Positions 53,957 to 62,736 of a stretch of 64,000 nucleotides of DNA are shown piece by piece. The notes below the pieces were generated by a model. That model was not told the origin of the DNA, ran no database searches, and worked only from the letters and a program-made list of their open reading frames with translations. This DNA comes from Nitrospira_E sp052156535 (GTDB lineage: Bacteria > Nitrospirota > Nitrospiria > Nitrospirales > UBA8639): NCBI RefSeq assembly GCF_052156535.1, contig NZ_JBQKUP010000038.1, positions 62,001-126,000 on the forward strand. Direction: 5' to 3'. The translations under genes and the position numbers were made by a program. The stretch's first letter is position 1. Each line of letters begins with the position of its first letter.

Positions 53957-54403
53957 CTATTCAGAGCGGCTCTCTTGAACTTCTGGATCCACTGCAGACG
54001 CCACCAAGGGATGAGGTTTCGACACGGCTGTCCCACCGCTGCCATAAGGACGGGTAATGATTTCCAGTAAATGGCCGTTCGGATCGTCGAAATACATCCC
54101 GCGTCCATCATCCCAGCCGTTGATGTGATCCGGCTCCTCCCGATAGGGATCAGCCCAATACGGTAGCCGTCGTTCCTGGATTCGCTCAAAGATCTGATCG
54201 AATTCGACCTCGCTTACCAGAAAAGCATAATGCTGAGGGGAAATATCGCTATCGGCATCGAGATAATCCAGGGAGGTCTCTCCTACCCGGACAACCGCAA
54301 AGGGCCCCAGGAGTAATGGTGCCGGTAAACCAAGGATTTCCGTCAGAAACACTGCCGAAACCTTTTTGTCCTTAGCAGATACGATGGTGTGATTCAATGT
54401 CAT
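53957..54403 (-). CDS. VOC/glyoxalase-superfamily protein
   Basis: 148 residues. Two beta-alpha-beta-beta-beta halves are visible: LNHTIVSAKDKKVSAVFLTE ... FAVVRVGETSLDYLDAD and HYAFLVSEVEFDQIFERIQE ... GRGMYFDDPNGHLLEIITRP, the last being the VOC signature with metal ligands (His near the start of each half and Glu in LLEII). The C-terminal tail (GSGGTAVSKPHPLVAS) is not typical. Could be a dioxygenase, glyoxalase or antibiotic-modifying enzyme; the substrate is not known. Confidence 0.87.
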   Translation of the reverse strand: MTLNHTIVSAKDKKVSAVFLTEILGLPAPLLLGPFAVVRVGETSLDYLDADSDISPQHYAFLVSEVEFDQIFERIQERRLPYWADPYREEPDHINGWDDGRGMYFDDPNGHLLEIITRPYGSGGTAVSKPHPLVASAVDPEVQESRSE

Positions 54404-54512
54404 GGGCAGGGCCTTGATCCTTTTTCATAATGACGCGGCCACCTTCTACATCAACCGCCAACTCAGCCTGTCTTTCTAATGAGATAGATAAATGTTGACC
54501 AGAGCGTGGTGC

Positions 54513-55079
54513 TCAAATTTTTCCGACGAGATCCAAGCCCGGTGTTAATGTCTTATCTCCCGGTTTCCAATTAGCCGGACAGACTTCTCCTTTTCCTTCC
54601 CTGACGTGAACTGCCGCTTGAAGTTTTCTCAGTAGTTCCCGGCCATTTCTTCCGATGCTGTTGTCGTGGATTTCTCCCACTTTCAGGACCCCGTCCGGAT
54701 CGACCAGAAAACTCCCACGCAACGAAACTCCCTCATCCTCCAGATAGGTTCCGAACTCCCGGCTTAGCCGTCCCGTGGGATCGGCTACCATGGGGAACTG
54801 AATATTTTTTATGGCAGGCGAGGTATCATGCCAGGCCTTATGCACAAAAACCGAATCAGTGCTGACGCTAAGAACTTCAGCCCCGAGCTTTTGAAATTCA
54901 GGATACAACTCCCCCAGTTCTTGCAATTCTGTTGGACAGATAAACGTAAAGTCACCCGGATAAAATACCAATACCAGCCATTGCCCCTGGAATTGGGACA
55001 ACTTGAGAGAACGGATCTGTTCCTTGTGAAAGGCCTGGTATGTGCCATCCGTAATCGTCTGTCCAATTTGCATCATCAT
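54513..55079 (-). CDS. ahpC: Peroxiredoxin (AhpC type)
   Basis: 188 residues, standard length. The peroxidatic Cys48 is in FYPGDFTFICPTEL and the resolving Cys167 in GEVCPANW, with GSFLVDPDG and VGEIHDNSIGRNGRELLRKL, all typical of 2-Cys AhpC. It reduces H2O2 and organic peroxides with AhpF or another reductase (not in the window). GAAGGAGG precedes three consecutive ATG codons. Divergent from the catalase gene. Confidence 0.95.
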   Translation of the reverse strand: MMMQIGQTITDGTYQAFHKEQIRSLKLSQFQGQWLVLVFYPGDFTFICPTELQELGELYPEFQKLGAEVLSVSTDSVFVHKAWHDTSPAIKNIQFPMVADPTGRLSREFGTYLEDEGVSLRGSFLVDPDGVLKVGEIHDNSIGRNGRELLRKLQAAVHVREGKGEVCPANWKPGDKTLTPGLDLVGKI

Positions 55080-55394
55080 GCTTTTCGACCTCCTTCATGG
55101 AAACGGGTTGAAATGTTTAGCACAAGTGGTTCAGAGCAAGCTTGGTCGTCTGTATCTGAACTCCGAAACTCTCTCAAGTCACTTAAACAAATCTTATCCC
55201 GGAATGCAAAAAGTGGTGACTGCCATGAACCCTTGCATGGAACTCTCCGGTTACCCCATCAATCTTTTTAAAATCTCATCCAAGGGTTTTTTACAGTGTG
55301 GCCTCTTCAATTGTTTCTATATGATGAGTAATTTCGCGTCATCTGTGTACTCACCTATTCATCACGGGCTCATCAATGCTAAGGAATGATTCGC
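55080..55394. other. Divergent region between ahpC and katE
   Basis: About 315 bases shared by two peroxide-defence genes, so an OxyR- or PerR-type site would be expected. I see no clear PerR palindrome or OxyR tetramer site by eye. Confidence 0.45.
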
Positions 55395-57521
55395 ATGGCC
55401 AAAAAACAATCCACTAAATCTCCTCCTGCTTCCACCGGTAAAACCGCGAAATATGCTGACCAAACTGTCGAGATCGGCACCGGAGGGGAAGTGCACCAGA
55501 CAAGCGGAAAAACCAATCCGGTATTAACCACTCAGCAAGGCATTCCTGTCGCGGATGACCAAAACTCGCTTAAATTCGGACCGAAGGGTCCAAGCGCATT
55601 GGAAGACTTTCACTTTCGGGAAAAGATTTTTCACTTTGACCATGAACGGATTCCGGAACGGGTTGTGCATGCCCGCGGGTTCGGGGCTCATGGGTATTTT
55701 GAAAACTACGAATCTCTGGCAGATGTCACCAAAGCCGATCTCTTTCAACGACCACGTGATAAAACTCCCGCGTTCGTCCGGTTTTCAACCGTAGCCGGCA
55801 ATAAGGGTTCCTTCGATTTGGCAAGAGACGTCAGGGGTTTTGCCGTGAAGCTGTATACCAAAGAGGGAAACTGGGATCTTGTGGGGAATAATATGCCCGT
55901 GTTTTTCATCCAAGACGCCATCAAATTCCCCGACCTGATTCACGCCGCCAAACCGGAACCGGATCGTGGCTTTCCACAAGCGCAAACCGCGCATGATAAC
56001 TTTTGGGATTTCATATCGCTCACTCCCGAAAGTATGCACATGGTGATGTGGATCATGTCCGACAGAGCCATTCCCCGCTCCTTTCGATTCATGGAAGGGT
56101 TTGGTGTGCATACATTCCGGCTGATCAATAGCCAGGGAAAATCGACGTTCGTGAAATTTCACTGGAAACCCAAATTGGGGATGCAATCCGTGGTGTGGAA
56201 CGAAGCCGTTAAAATTAACGGAGCTGACCCAGACTTCCATCGCCGGGATTTATGGAGTGCCATTCAGCAAGGTGATTTTCCGGAATGGGAACTGGGCCTC
56301 CAGCTATTTGATGATGAATTTGCTCAGGAATTCGATTTTGATGTGCTCGATGCCACCAAAATCATTCCAGAAGAAATTCTACCAATTCGACGCGTAGGCC
56401 GGCTCGTTCTTGATCGCTGTGTGAACAATTTCTTTGCTGAGACCGAACAGGTCGCCTTTTGTACGCAAAATATTGTACCGGGCATTGATTTTTCAAATGA
56501 CCCGCTATTACAAGGGCGGAACTTTTCCTACCTCGATACTCAGCTCAAACGGCTTGGCAGTCCGAATTTCACTCACATACCCATCAACGCCCCCAAGTGT
56601 CCGTTCAGCCATTTTCAACAGGACGGGCATATGGCCATGCATAATCCGCAAGGCCGAGCCAACTATGAACCCAATTCCTGGCCCGGCGAAGCTGCCGGTC
56701 CCCGTGAATCACCGGAAAAAGGATTCACGTCATATCCTGCAGAGGAACAAGGCCCAAAAGTCCGCCTTCGCTCCGAGACCTTTGCCGATCATTACAGCCA
56801 GGCTCGACAATTCTATATCAGTCAGACCGAGGTCGAACAAACACACATCGCCAACGCCTTAGTCTTTGAATTAAGCAAAGTGGAACGTCTTGAGATACGA
56901 ACTCGTATGGTTTCTCATTTACTGAATATCCACCAGGACCTGGCCAAAGCGGTTGCCAAAGGATTGCGCATCCAGCAGATGCCCGCGCCCGCAGATGCGG
57001 CTAAACCGACTCAGGAGGATCTCCAACGATCCCCGGCGCTCAGCATTCTTCTTAATAGTCCCAAAACCTTTAAAGGGCGAAAGCTTGGAGTGCTCATCAC
57101 CGACGGAGTCGATATGAAATTATTTAAATCTCTCAAAACAGCCGTCAAATCGGAAGGGGCGATTATGGAGATTGTGGCCCCCGGCGTGGGCGGAGTAGAA
57201 GCCAGCGACGGAACATGGATTGAAGCCGCACAGAAAATCGATGGCGGCCCCTCTGTATTGTATGACGCAGTAGCCCTCCTCCTTTCCGAGGAAGGAGGCC
57301 GGGCTTTAGCCAAAGAGCCAGCGGCGAGGGATTTTGTGGCAGATGCCTTTGCCCATATGAAATATATCGGATATGTCGAAGCCGCAACTCCCCTCTTTAC
57401 AAAGGCAGGGCTGACGGAAATGGACGGGGGCATGATCGCTCTTGACGGAAATAAAGGCGCCTCCAAATTCCTGGAAATGTGCCGTCATCTCCGATTCTGG
57501 GACCGCCCCGCGGCTTCATAA
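55395..57521 (+). CDS. katE: Large-subunit (clade 2) catalase with C-terminal DJ-1-like domain
   Basis: About 708 residues from ATG at 55395 (AAGGA nine bases upstream). Core catalase: catalytic His in ERVVHARGFGAHGYFE, RFSTVAGNKGSFDLARDVRG, NMPVFFIQDAIKFPD, and the heme-Tyr motif GRNFSYLDTQLKRLG. A C-terminal flavodoxin-like domain (about 560-700; GRKLGVLITDGVDM, LEVVAP-like block MEIVAPGVGG) marks the large-subunit class (HPII type). It breaks down H2O2. Regulation is probably with the divergent ahpC. Confidence 0.95.
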   Translation: MAKKQSTKSPPASTGKTAKYADQTVEIGTGGEVHQTSGKTNPVLTTQQGIPVADDQNSLKFGPKGPSALEDFHFREKIFHFDHERIPERVVHARGFGAHGYFENYESLADVTKADLFQRPRDKTPAFVRFSTVAGNKGSFDLARDVRGFAVKLYTKEGNWDLVGNNMPVFFIQDAIKFPDLIHAAKPEPDRGFPQAQTAHDNFWDFISLTPESMHMVMWIMSDRAIPRSFRFMEGFGVHTFRLINSQGKSTFVKFHWKPKLGMQSVVWNEAVKINGADPDFHRRDLWSAIQQGDFPEWELGLQLFDDEFAQEFDFDVLDATKIIPEEILPIRRVGRLVLDRCVNNFFAETEQVAFCTQNIVPGIDFSNDPLLQGRNFSYLDTQLKRLGSPNFTHIPINAPKCPFSHFQQDGHMAMHNPQGRANYEPNSWPGEAAGPRESPEKGFTSYPAEEQGPKVRLRSETFADHYSQARQFYISQTEVEQTHIANALVFELSKVERLEIRTRMVSHLLNIHQDLAKAVAKGLRIQQMPAPADAAKPTQEDLQRSPALSILLNSPKTFKGRKLGVLITDGVDMKLFKSLKTAVKSEGAIMEIVAPGVGGVEASDGTWIEAAQKIDGGPSVLYDAVALLLSEEGGRALAKEPAARDFVADAFAHMKYIGYVEAATPLFTKAGLTEMDGGMIALDGNKGASKFLEMCRHLRFWDRPAAS

Positions 57522-57530
57522 CGGGGCGGT
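57502..57530 (+). terminator. Hairpin spanning the katE stop codon
   Basis: ACCGCCCCG and CGGGGCGGT form a 9-bp perfect stem; the loop and right arm contain the stop codon at 57519-57521. Confidence 0.6.
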
Positions 57531-57694
57531 TCGATCACAGAATCAGATAATAATAACAGGTCAGTGAGGAGACCGGGGAATCGGGAGGGCATGCCGAACA
57601 GGTATTGATCAGGTTCGTGCAAAAATTCATTTGCCTTTTCAACTGCACCGCAGTGGACCTAAACGTCGTTTCTTTTTTTATCAAAGAAAATTAC

Positions 57695-59446
57695 ATGAGA
57701 TATTTAGCCCTGGCGACTGATTTTGATGGCACTCTTGCCCTTCATGGACGCGTTCACGAATCGACCCTTCGAGGTCTGGAGAAAGTCTTAACCACCAATC
57801 GAAAGCTCCTTCTTGTCACAGGCCGGGAACTGGATGATCTACTGAAAGTATTTCCTCATCCTCATGTATTTGAGTGGATTGTCGCGGAGAATGGGCTTGT
57901 ATTGTATAAACCTTCTTCCAAGGAAACGATCACACTGGCAGATATGCCGTCTGAAGATTTCATCATGCGGCTTCGTTCCCGCGGCATTCCCATTTCAGTC
58001 GGACGAAATATCGTCTCCACCGTTCGCCCGCATGAAACGATCGTATTGGAAGTAGTCCGTGATCTCGGATTGGATATCCAACTGATTTTTAACAAAGAAG
58101 CCGTCATGATGCTTCCCGCCGGATTCAGTAAAGCGACCGGCCTGGAGAAAGCGCTACGCAGAATGGGTTTATCACCACACAATGTCGCCGGAATTGGCGA
58201 TGCCGAGAATGATCTGCCTTTTCTGGGAATGGTGGAGTGCTCCGCGGCCGTCGGCAATGCCCTCCCGGCCATCAAGGAACGCGCCGATATCGTGATGGAA
58301 GGAGATCAAGGAGACGGGGTCGTGGAGTTTATCCGGCATCTTCTGGCTGACGACTTACAATCCATTGATCCGTCCCTTCACCGGCATTATGTAGTGCTGG
58401 GATCCACAGAGACGGAGCAGGAAGTCCGAATCAGTCCCTATGGTCCGAACCTCCTCCTGGCCGGCTCATCGGGAAGCGGAAAATCCACGCTCTCAACCGG
58501 CATCATTGAGCGTCTCACGGATAAACAGTATCAATGTTGTATTATCGATCCAGAAGGCGATTATGAATCGTTAGAACAGTCTGTGGTCCTGGGTGATGTG
58601 AATCACGCACCCAACTCAAAGGAGGTCATCACTATTCTGGAAAACCCGGATACGAACCTGGTCATCAATCTGGTGGGTCTGGCGATACAAGAACGTCCTT
58701 CTTTTTTTAACACCATCTTTAAAGATCTTCAGGATTTCAGAGCACGAACGGGCCGCCCTCACTGGATTGTACTGGATGAGACTCATCATCTGATGCCGGC
58801 AGAATGGGATATCTCTTGCCCCTTGCTCACCCCATCACTACATTCCCTGCTGATGATCACCGTACACCCCGATCAAATGGCTGCCGACGCCCTTACCGCT
58901 ATTGATTGTGTCGTGGTGATCGGCAAATCTCCAGGCGAACGATTGGAGGCTTTCACCAATTCGGTTGGGGAATCTCTGCCTTCCTTCGAGGATCATCACG
59001 TACAACCGGGGGAGGCGATATTCTGGAAACGGTACGGAGGGGCTCTGCCGGTTCGATTTCGGATACATCCCAATAGGAGCGAACGAAGGCGTCATCGTCG
59101 GAAATATGCGGAAGGAGAATTAGGACCTGATCGCAGTTTTTACTTTCAAGGTCCGGAAGGAAAGCTGAACCTTCGGGCCCAAAATCTTATGCTTTTTCTT
59201 CAACTGGCAGAAGGGCTGGATCCTGAAACGTGGATGTATCATTTGAAGCGGCATGATTATTCTTCCTGGGCTCAGGAATGCATTAAAGATAAACCGCTGG
59301 CCGCCGACATTCGGGAAATAGAATCCTCTGAATCGCCAGAACATGGGCAAAGTCTGGCTCGCATCAAAGCCGCCATTGAATCCCGGTATGTCCTCTCTCC
59401 TCACCCTACTTCTTCTCCTTCCCCATCCGCTCCTCCTGCCCCTTAA
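57695..59446 (+). CDS. HAD-superfamily phosphatase fused to a HerA/VirB4-like P-loop ATPase
   Basis: 583 residues from ATG at 57695 (no strong ribosome site; the frame opens 30 codons earlier). Residues 1-225 form a Cof/SPP-type HAD phosphatase: DFDGTL (Asp9, Asp11), LLVTGRELDDL, SKATGLEKALRRMG and GIGDAENDLPFL. Residues 240-500 form an ATPase: Walker A GSSGSGKST (257-265), IIDPEGDYE (288-ish, typical of DUF87/HerA), Walker B WIVLDETHHLM (Asp361, Glu362). A basic segment (RSERRRHRRKYAEGELG) and a Ser/Pro tail follow. A sugar-phosphate phosphatase on a HerA-type motor is unusual; no NurA or conjugation genes are nearby. Function unknown. Confidence 0.88.
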   Translation: MRYLALATDFDGTLALHGRVHESTLRGLEKVLTTNRKLLLVTGRELDDLLKVFPHPHVFEWIVAENGLVLYKPSSKETITLADMPSEDFIMRLRSRGIPISVGRNIVSTVRPHETIVLEVVRDLGLDIQLIFNKEAVMMLPAGFSKATGLEKALRRMGLSPHNVAGIGDAENDLPFLGMVECSAAVGNALPAIKERADIVMEGDQGDGVVEFIRHLLADDLQSIDPSLHRHYVVLGSTETEQEVRISPYGPNLLLAGSSGSGKSTLSTGIIERLTDKQYQCCIIDPEGDYESLEQSVVLGDVNHAPNSKEVITILENPDTNLVINLVGLAIQERPSFFNTIFKDLQDFRARTGRPHWIVLDETHHLMPAEWDISCPLLTPSLHSLLMITVHPDQMAADALTAIDCVVVIGKSPGERLEAFTNSVGESLPSFEDHHVQPGEAIFWKRYGGALPVRFRIHPNRSERRRHRRKYAEGELGPDRSFYFQGPEGKLNLRAQNLMLFLQLAEGLDPETWMYHLKRHDYSSWAQECIKDKPLAADIREIESSESPEHGQSLARIKAAIESRYVLSPHPTSSPSPSAPPAP

Positions 59447-59792
59447 TCTACTTAACTTCCAATTTCCGTAAAATTCCATTGTGCCACGGTTGGATTTTTT
59501 CAGCACCCAAATTCTCATTTCTCGCGCATTCCTCATCAGTATTGAACAAACCAGGTCGAATAAACATACCGCCACACCACCCTGTGGTTATGAATATTGA
59601 AAGCGGGAGGATGAAATTCATCTCCCATGACTAAATGAGGATTTCAACGTCAGGGGTAAATATTGCCGTTTCACGGGTTTTCACCAGTTAGCGGTTACCT
59701 GATTTCCCTTCATAATTTTTCCATAGTGTGAAGTGGTTTTTACATTCTATTTTTTTGGAATGATCGCATTTCCAAAATAAGGAGGTCGAATC
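59447..59792. other. Gene-free stretch
   Basis: About 345 bases, AT-richer than its neighbours; nothing recognisable apart from the ribosome site AAGGAGG just before the small gene at 59793. Confidence 0.4.
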
Positions 59793-59888
59793 ATGAAGTT
59801 GTTACACACAGTGTTTGGAGTCCTAATGGTCATCGTGCAATTGATCGATTTTTTTGTTTTTTTCCGTCCATTAGTCATGGCGATCTAA
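59793..59888 (+). CDS. 31-residue hydrophobic membrane peptide
   Basis: MKLLHTVFGVLMVIVQLIDF then a second short hydrophobic stretch ending LVMAI. AAGGAGG is seven bases before ATG. It forms at most one or two short spans. Together with the 26-residue peptide at 11361 it is part of a class of tiny membrane proteins. A terminator-like hairpin at 59976 lies downstream. Confidence 0.7.
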   Translation: MKLLHTVFGVLMVIVQLIDFFVFFRPLVMAI

Positions 59889-60374
59889 ATGTTAAGCCTT
59901 CGCTTCCCTATCGCTTGGCTATGTAAAAAAGGCGAAGGAGAATTTGCCAAAAGACCATATGAATTCCAAACGAAGGAGACGAGGTTGGACATCCCCAGCT
60001 TCGTCTCTTTTTCCACTAGACGGGGAAATGGGTATTCCGATTCTGATTCAAGGTACATAGACATGGGTCCTTTTAAACCCACAACCGCTTTATCCTTCAT
60101 CTTCGTTTCACTTACGAATATGGGGAATTCTGGATTTTTGGCCTGGAGGTCTGGGTCCTCTTCACCCGTACATATCCTGAAACGACATCGGGAATTTGTC
60201 CGTCACCAAGCTCATCAAGGTTAGTTAGGATAGAAAGCAGTGGGTAGCAAGCAGCAATTCGTCATTCATTCTTGTTCAAATCAACAAATGGGTTTTTGTC
60301 TTCGTCTTTTCTGTTTCATTAAGGGAAAGACGAAGAAAACTCATTCCACTTTTTTATTTGTAGAAGGTTAAATC
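59889..60374. other. Gene-free stretch with two hairpins
   Basis: A 111-codon frame (59889-60224) has no ribosome site and low-quality sequence. Contains the terminator at 59976 and a second stem (TTCGTCTTTTC near 60301 against GAAAGACGAAG near 60334) before the secreted protein gene. Confidence 0.4.
59976..60012 (+). terminator. Rho-independent terminator
   Basis: GAGACGA at 59976-59982 pairs with TCGTCTC at 60001-60007, with inner GG/CC pairs, followed directly by TTTTT. Likely ends the transcript of the 31-residue peptide. Confidence 0.72.
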
Positions 60375-60854
60375 ATGATTAAACTCGCATCAAATTTTAC
60401 TATCCTGACTTTCGGTTTGGTATTTTCCGCAGGCATGTTGTTACTGCCCGTAACCGGACAAGCCGGCCAGGGCATGGGATCCACAACCGGGTCTTCAGAC
60501 TCCGTCCCTGAGGTGCAGTCTCAATTTGAGTCAGGGGCTGACATACAATGGAGCGACCAATTGCAACGTGAACGGGATCAGGCACTCCAGGCCGGCAAGG
60601 GCTCTGACGATTCCGATTCCGGCATGAAATCCATCCAAGGACAAACGAGTAGTGGCCGGATGGGCAGTGGAGCAGAAAACCAAGAGAATGCCCGTTTGAT
60701 TCAGGATCGAGACCAATTTTTGAAAGAGCGAGATGCCCTACAAAAGGAAACGTCCGATCTCCGGCAAGAACGTGATCGAGCCATGAGTTCAATTTCAGGT
60801 GGTTCGGCTTTGGATGCTGTTGACCGGAGCATGTCTGTGACTCCAGGGCATTAA
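60375..60854 (+). CDS. Secreted coiled-coil protein
   Basis: 159 residues. Signal peptide (LTFGLVFSAGMLLLPV, cleavage after QAG). The mature region starts with GQGM and Ser/Gln-rich sequence, then a coiled coil (about 103-143; ENARLIQDRDQFLKERDALQ, then KETSDLRQERDRAMSS). AGAAGGTTAAATC precedes ATG. Shares the AGQGM start with the repeat protein at 18195. Confidence 0.75.
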   Translation: MIKLASNFTILTFGLVFSAGMLLLPVTGQAGQGMGSTTGSSDSVPEVQSQFESGADIQWSDQLQRERDQALQAGKGSDDSDSGMKSIQGQTSSGRMGSGAENQENARLIQDRDQFLKERDALQKETSDLRQERDRAMSSISGGSALDAVDRSMSVTPGH

Positions 60855-60951
60855 GAAATTCAGTTCCTGGATTTGAAAGCTTATACCCGTCGCGGGTTGT
60901 CGGGCTTCGCTTAATCTCTATGAGGGCCCGGCAACCGGTACATGAAAACCG

Positions 60952-61842
60952 TTGCTACTCGAAAGGGGGACCTATGTCACTGTTCATAAATCCGCCCCAG
61001 GCTGGAAAACCACCGTGCTTCTTGGGTCGTGTGTGGTTCTTTTTGTGGGGATAACGGCTGCCTCAGGAGGGGAAAAAGCCTCTATAGATACATCTGCACC
61101 CCAGTCCACAATGCAACAAGAAAAAATGGATGGTGATCAGCACCATCAGTTTACATTACTTCCCGGCCATCGGGTTATTAGCGGAGTGGTGGAAAGCGTG
61201 AGGGCCGATCAGGCGAAGGTCAATTCCGGTGATACGGGAGAAATCAGCCCCCGCTATCTGTCACTGGAAAGGGCAAAAGAGAAGGGATTTACTCTGAAAC
61301 AGGGTGATAAGGTCACCATCATGGTGAATGACAAAAATCACGTCGTGGATTACCATCTCACCAGCGGCGAAGGCCACAGTCATCATCAGATAATCAAAGG
61401 GAAACTTGCGCAACCGCTCAAGGTCGGGCAGGACCAAGCTATCATTAAAACCAAAGAGGGAAAAGAACAATCCTTTGCCGTCCGTCCACTTGCAAGGAGT
61501 GAAGTCGCGGCCATTCCCTTTGACACCGAGGGGCTGTTTCTCATCGATGAAACCAATAAAATTGCGAGTGCCACATTAACCAAGGATGTGATGTCCGAGG
61601 ACGATTGGGCTCGTTCCACTGCATACAATGTTTATCGTCATATTAAGGGAGTCGTCCAGGAGAAGCCGGAAAAGAAATCTTTGACGATTCAAACCAAAAA
61701 TGAGGAATCCCTGACATTACCGGTCTGGGATTATTTACAGAATGAGTTGACGGAACTTTCCAAAGGCATGGCGGTGACCATCTTGGTAGATCAGAATGAT
61801 AAAGTCGCTGATATTGCCTATGTTCCTACGAGTGAGAAATAG
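60952..61842 (+). CDS. Exported hypothetical protein; best start signal in another frame
   Basis: The 296-codon frame codes for a hydrophobic segment (TTVLLGSCVVLFVGITAASG) and a mostly beta-sheet mature part (VISGVVESVRADQAKVNSGD, LKQGDKVTIMVNDKNHVVDY, LTIQTKNEESLTLPV). The repeated 'xGxVxxVxxxxxxV' pattern suggests two or three small OB/SH3-like barrels. The obvious ribosome site AAAGGGGGA and ATG at 60974 read MSLFINPPQAGKPP and stop, in a different frame. A one-base deletion near the C-run at 60994-60998 would restore the frame. In-frame starts are TTG 60952 or GTG 61015. Confidence 0.62.
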   Translation: MLLERGTYVTVHKSAPGWKTTVLLGSCVVLFVGITAASGGEKASIDTSAPQSTMQQEKMDGDQHHQFTLLPGHRVISGVVESVRADQAKVNSGDTGEISPRYLSLERAKEKGFTLKQGDKVTIMVNDKNHVVDYHLTSGEGHSHHQIIKGKLAQPLKVGQDQAIIKTKEGKEQSFAVRPLARSEVAAIPFDTEGLFLIDETNKIASATLTKDVMSEDDWARSTAYNVYRHIKGVVQEKPEKKSLTIQTKNEESLTLPVWDYLQNELTELSKGMAVTILVDQNDKVADIAYVPTSEK

Positions 61843-62273
61843 TCTCATAGAAATAGAAAGTGAGTGTGGGCCTTGCCATGGAGGGGCCAATTGGAGGCTC
61901 GCTCACCAGAGCCAAGTTCTCTGAGTGGAATGGTCGCGACGGGACAGGACCACCTGTATGCCCTCCAGATCGAACTCGATTCACAGACGCCGATACCCTC
62001 GTGGGAGGGCGGCGACTCAGACTCGATAAAAAGGTGGAATCCAAGGGATGAAAGGTCTTGACGACGAAGTTTCAGAAAGCCGGATGATCCCACGAGGCTT
62101 TCCACATCATGGAAAACCACACTCCGATCTGGGATTCACCTATTCACTCTCGTTAGCGGAGCCTCCCCTTCCTTGTCCCCATCGCGACTGTCAAGCTACC
62201 TCTGTGGCTTTCAATTTAACACATGAGGGAATGAGACATTGTCACAGCGGAAGATGGCTCGTGAACTGACACG
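61843..62273. other. Gene-free stretch
   Basis: About 430 bases. Frames on both strands overlap and lack ribosome sites or recognisable domains. Confidence 0.4.
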
Positions 62274-62633
62274 TCATTTGACTTGGATATTGTTCATCAC
62301 GGAATCCACTCCGGGTACATTGCTTGCGGCCTTTTCCGCCGCCTGCCGTTGTGGGTCTTTTTCAACGAATCCTCCCAAGGTCACCACACCATTTCGGACT
62401 GTGATGTTAATGGGAGCGGCGTCCAACCCTTCCTGCATAAGAGCGACTTTTACCTTGCCGGCGATATATTCGTTCCTATCCGACACCTCTGCATCATGGC
62501 CAAGCGGAGAGCCACACCCGAACGACGCGAATACAAAGGTCATTATGAGCAAAGCGGGAATAGGGTGCCACCCATATGAAACGGAATAGGAAGAGAAATG
62601 GTTCACAGGAATCCTTGAAAAGATCGTTTTCAA
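62274..62633 (-). CDS. BON-domain lipoprotein
   Basis: Up to 119 residues. A hydrophobic stretch (PALLIMTFVFASFGC) ends in a lipobox Cys40, so the protein is lipid-anchored. One BON domain follows (about 50-119; NEYIAGKVKVALMQEGLDAA, VRNGVVTLGGFVEKDPQRQA). No strong ribosome site; TTG at 62633 gives a longer N-terminus, ATG at 62543 leaves only a short signal. Divergent from the AsmA gene. Confidence 0.82.
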   Translation of the reverse strand: MKTIFSRIPVNHFSSYSVSYGWHPIPALLIMTFVFASFGCGSPLGHDAEVSDRNEYIAGKVKVALMQEGLDAAPINITVRNGVVTLGGFVEKDPQRQAAEKAASNVPGVDSVMNNIQVK

Positions 62634-62736
62634 TGAGAATATAAAAACATAGCAGATACAGTATGACGGATGGCAATCCTAAGAACACATTCTTTTCATT
62701 GCCCAACATTCCCTAAATGAAACCATGTGATATGTC

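Noticed and set aside
55080..55394. PerR or OxyR binding site between ahpC and katE
   Set aside because: Expected by function, but no convincing palindrome could be found by eye.
59889..60224. Plus-strand frame of 111 codons after the 31-residue peptide
   Set aside because: Contains the terminator hairpin at 59976 and lacks a ribosome site.
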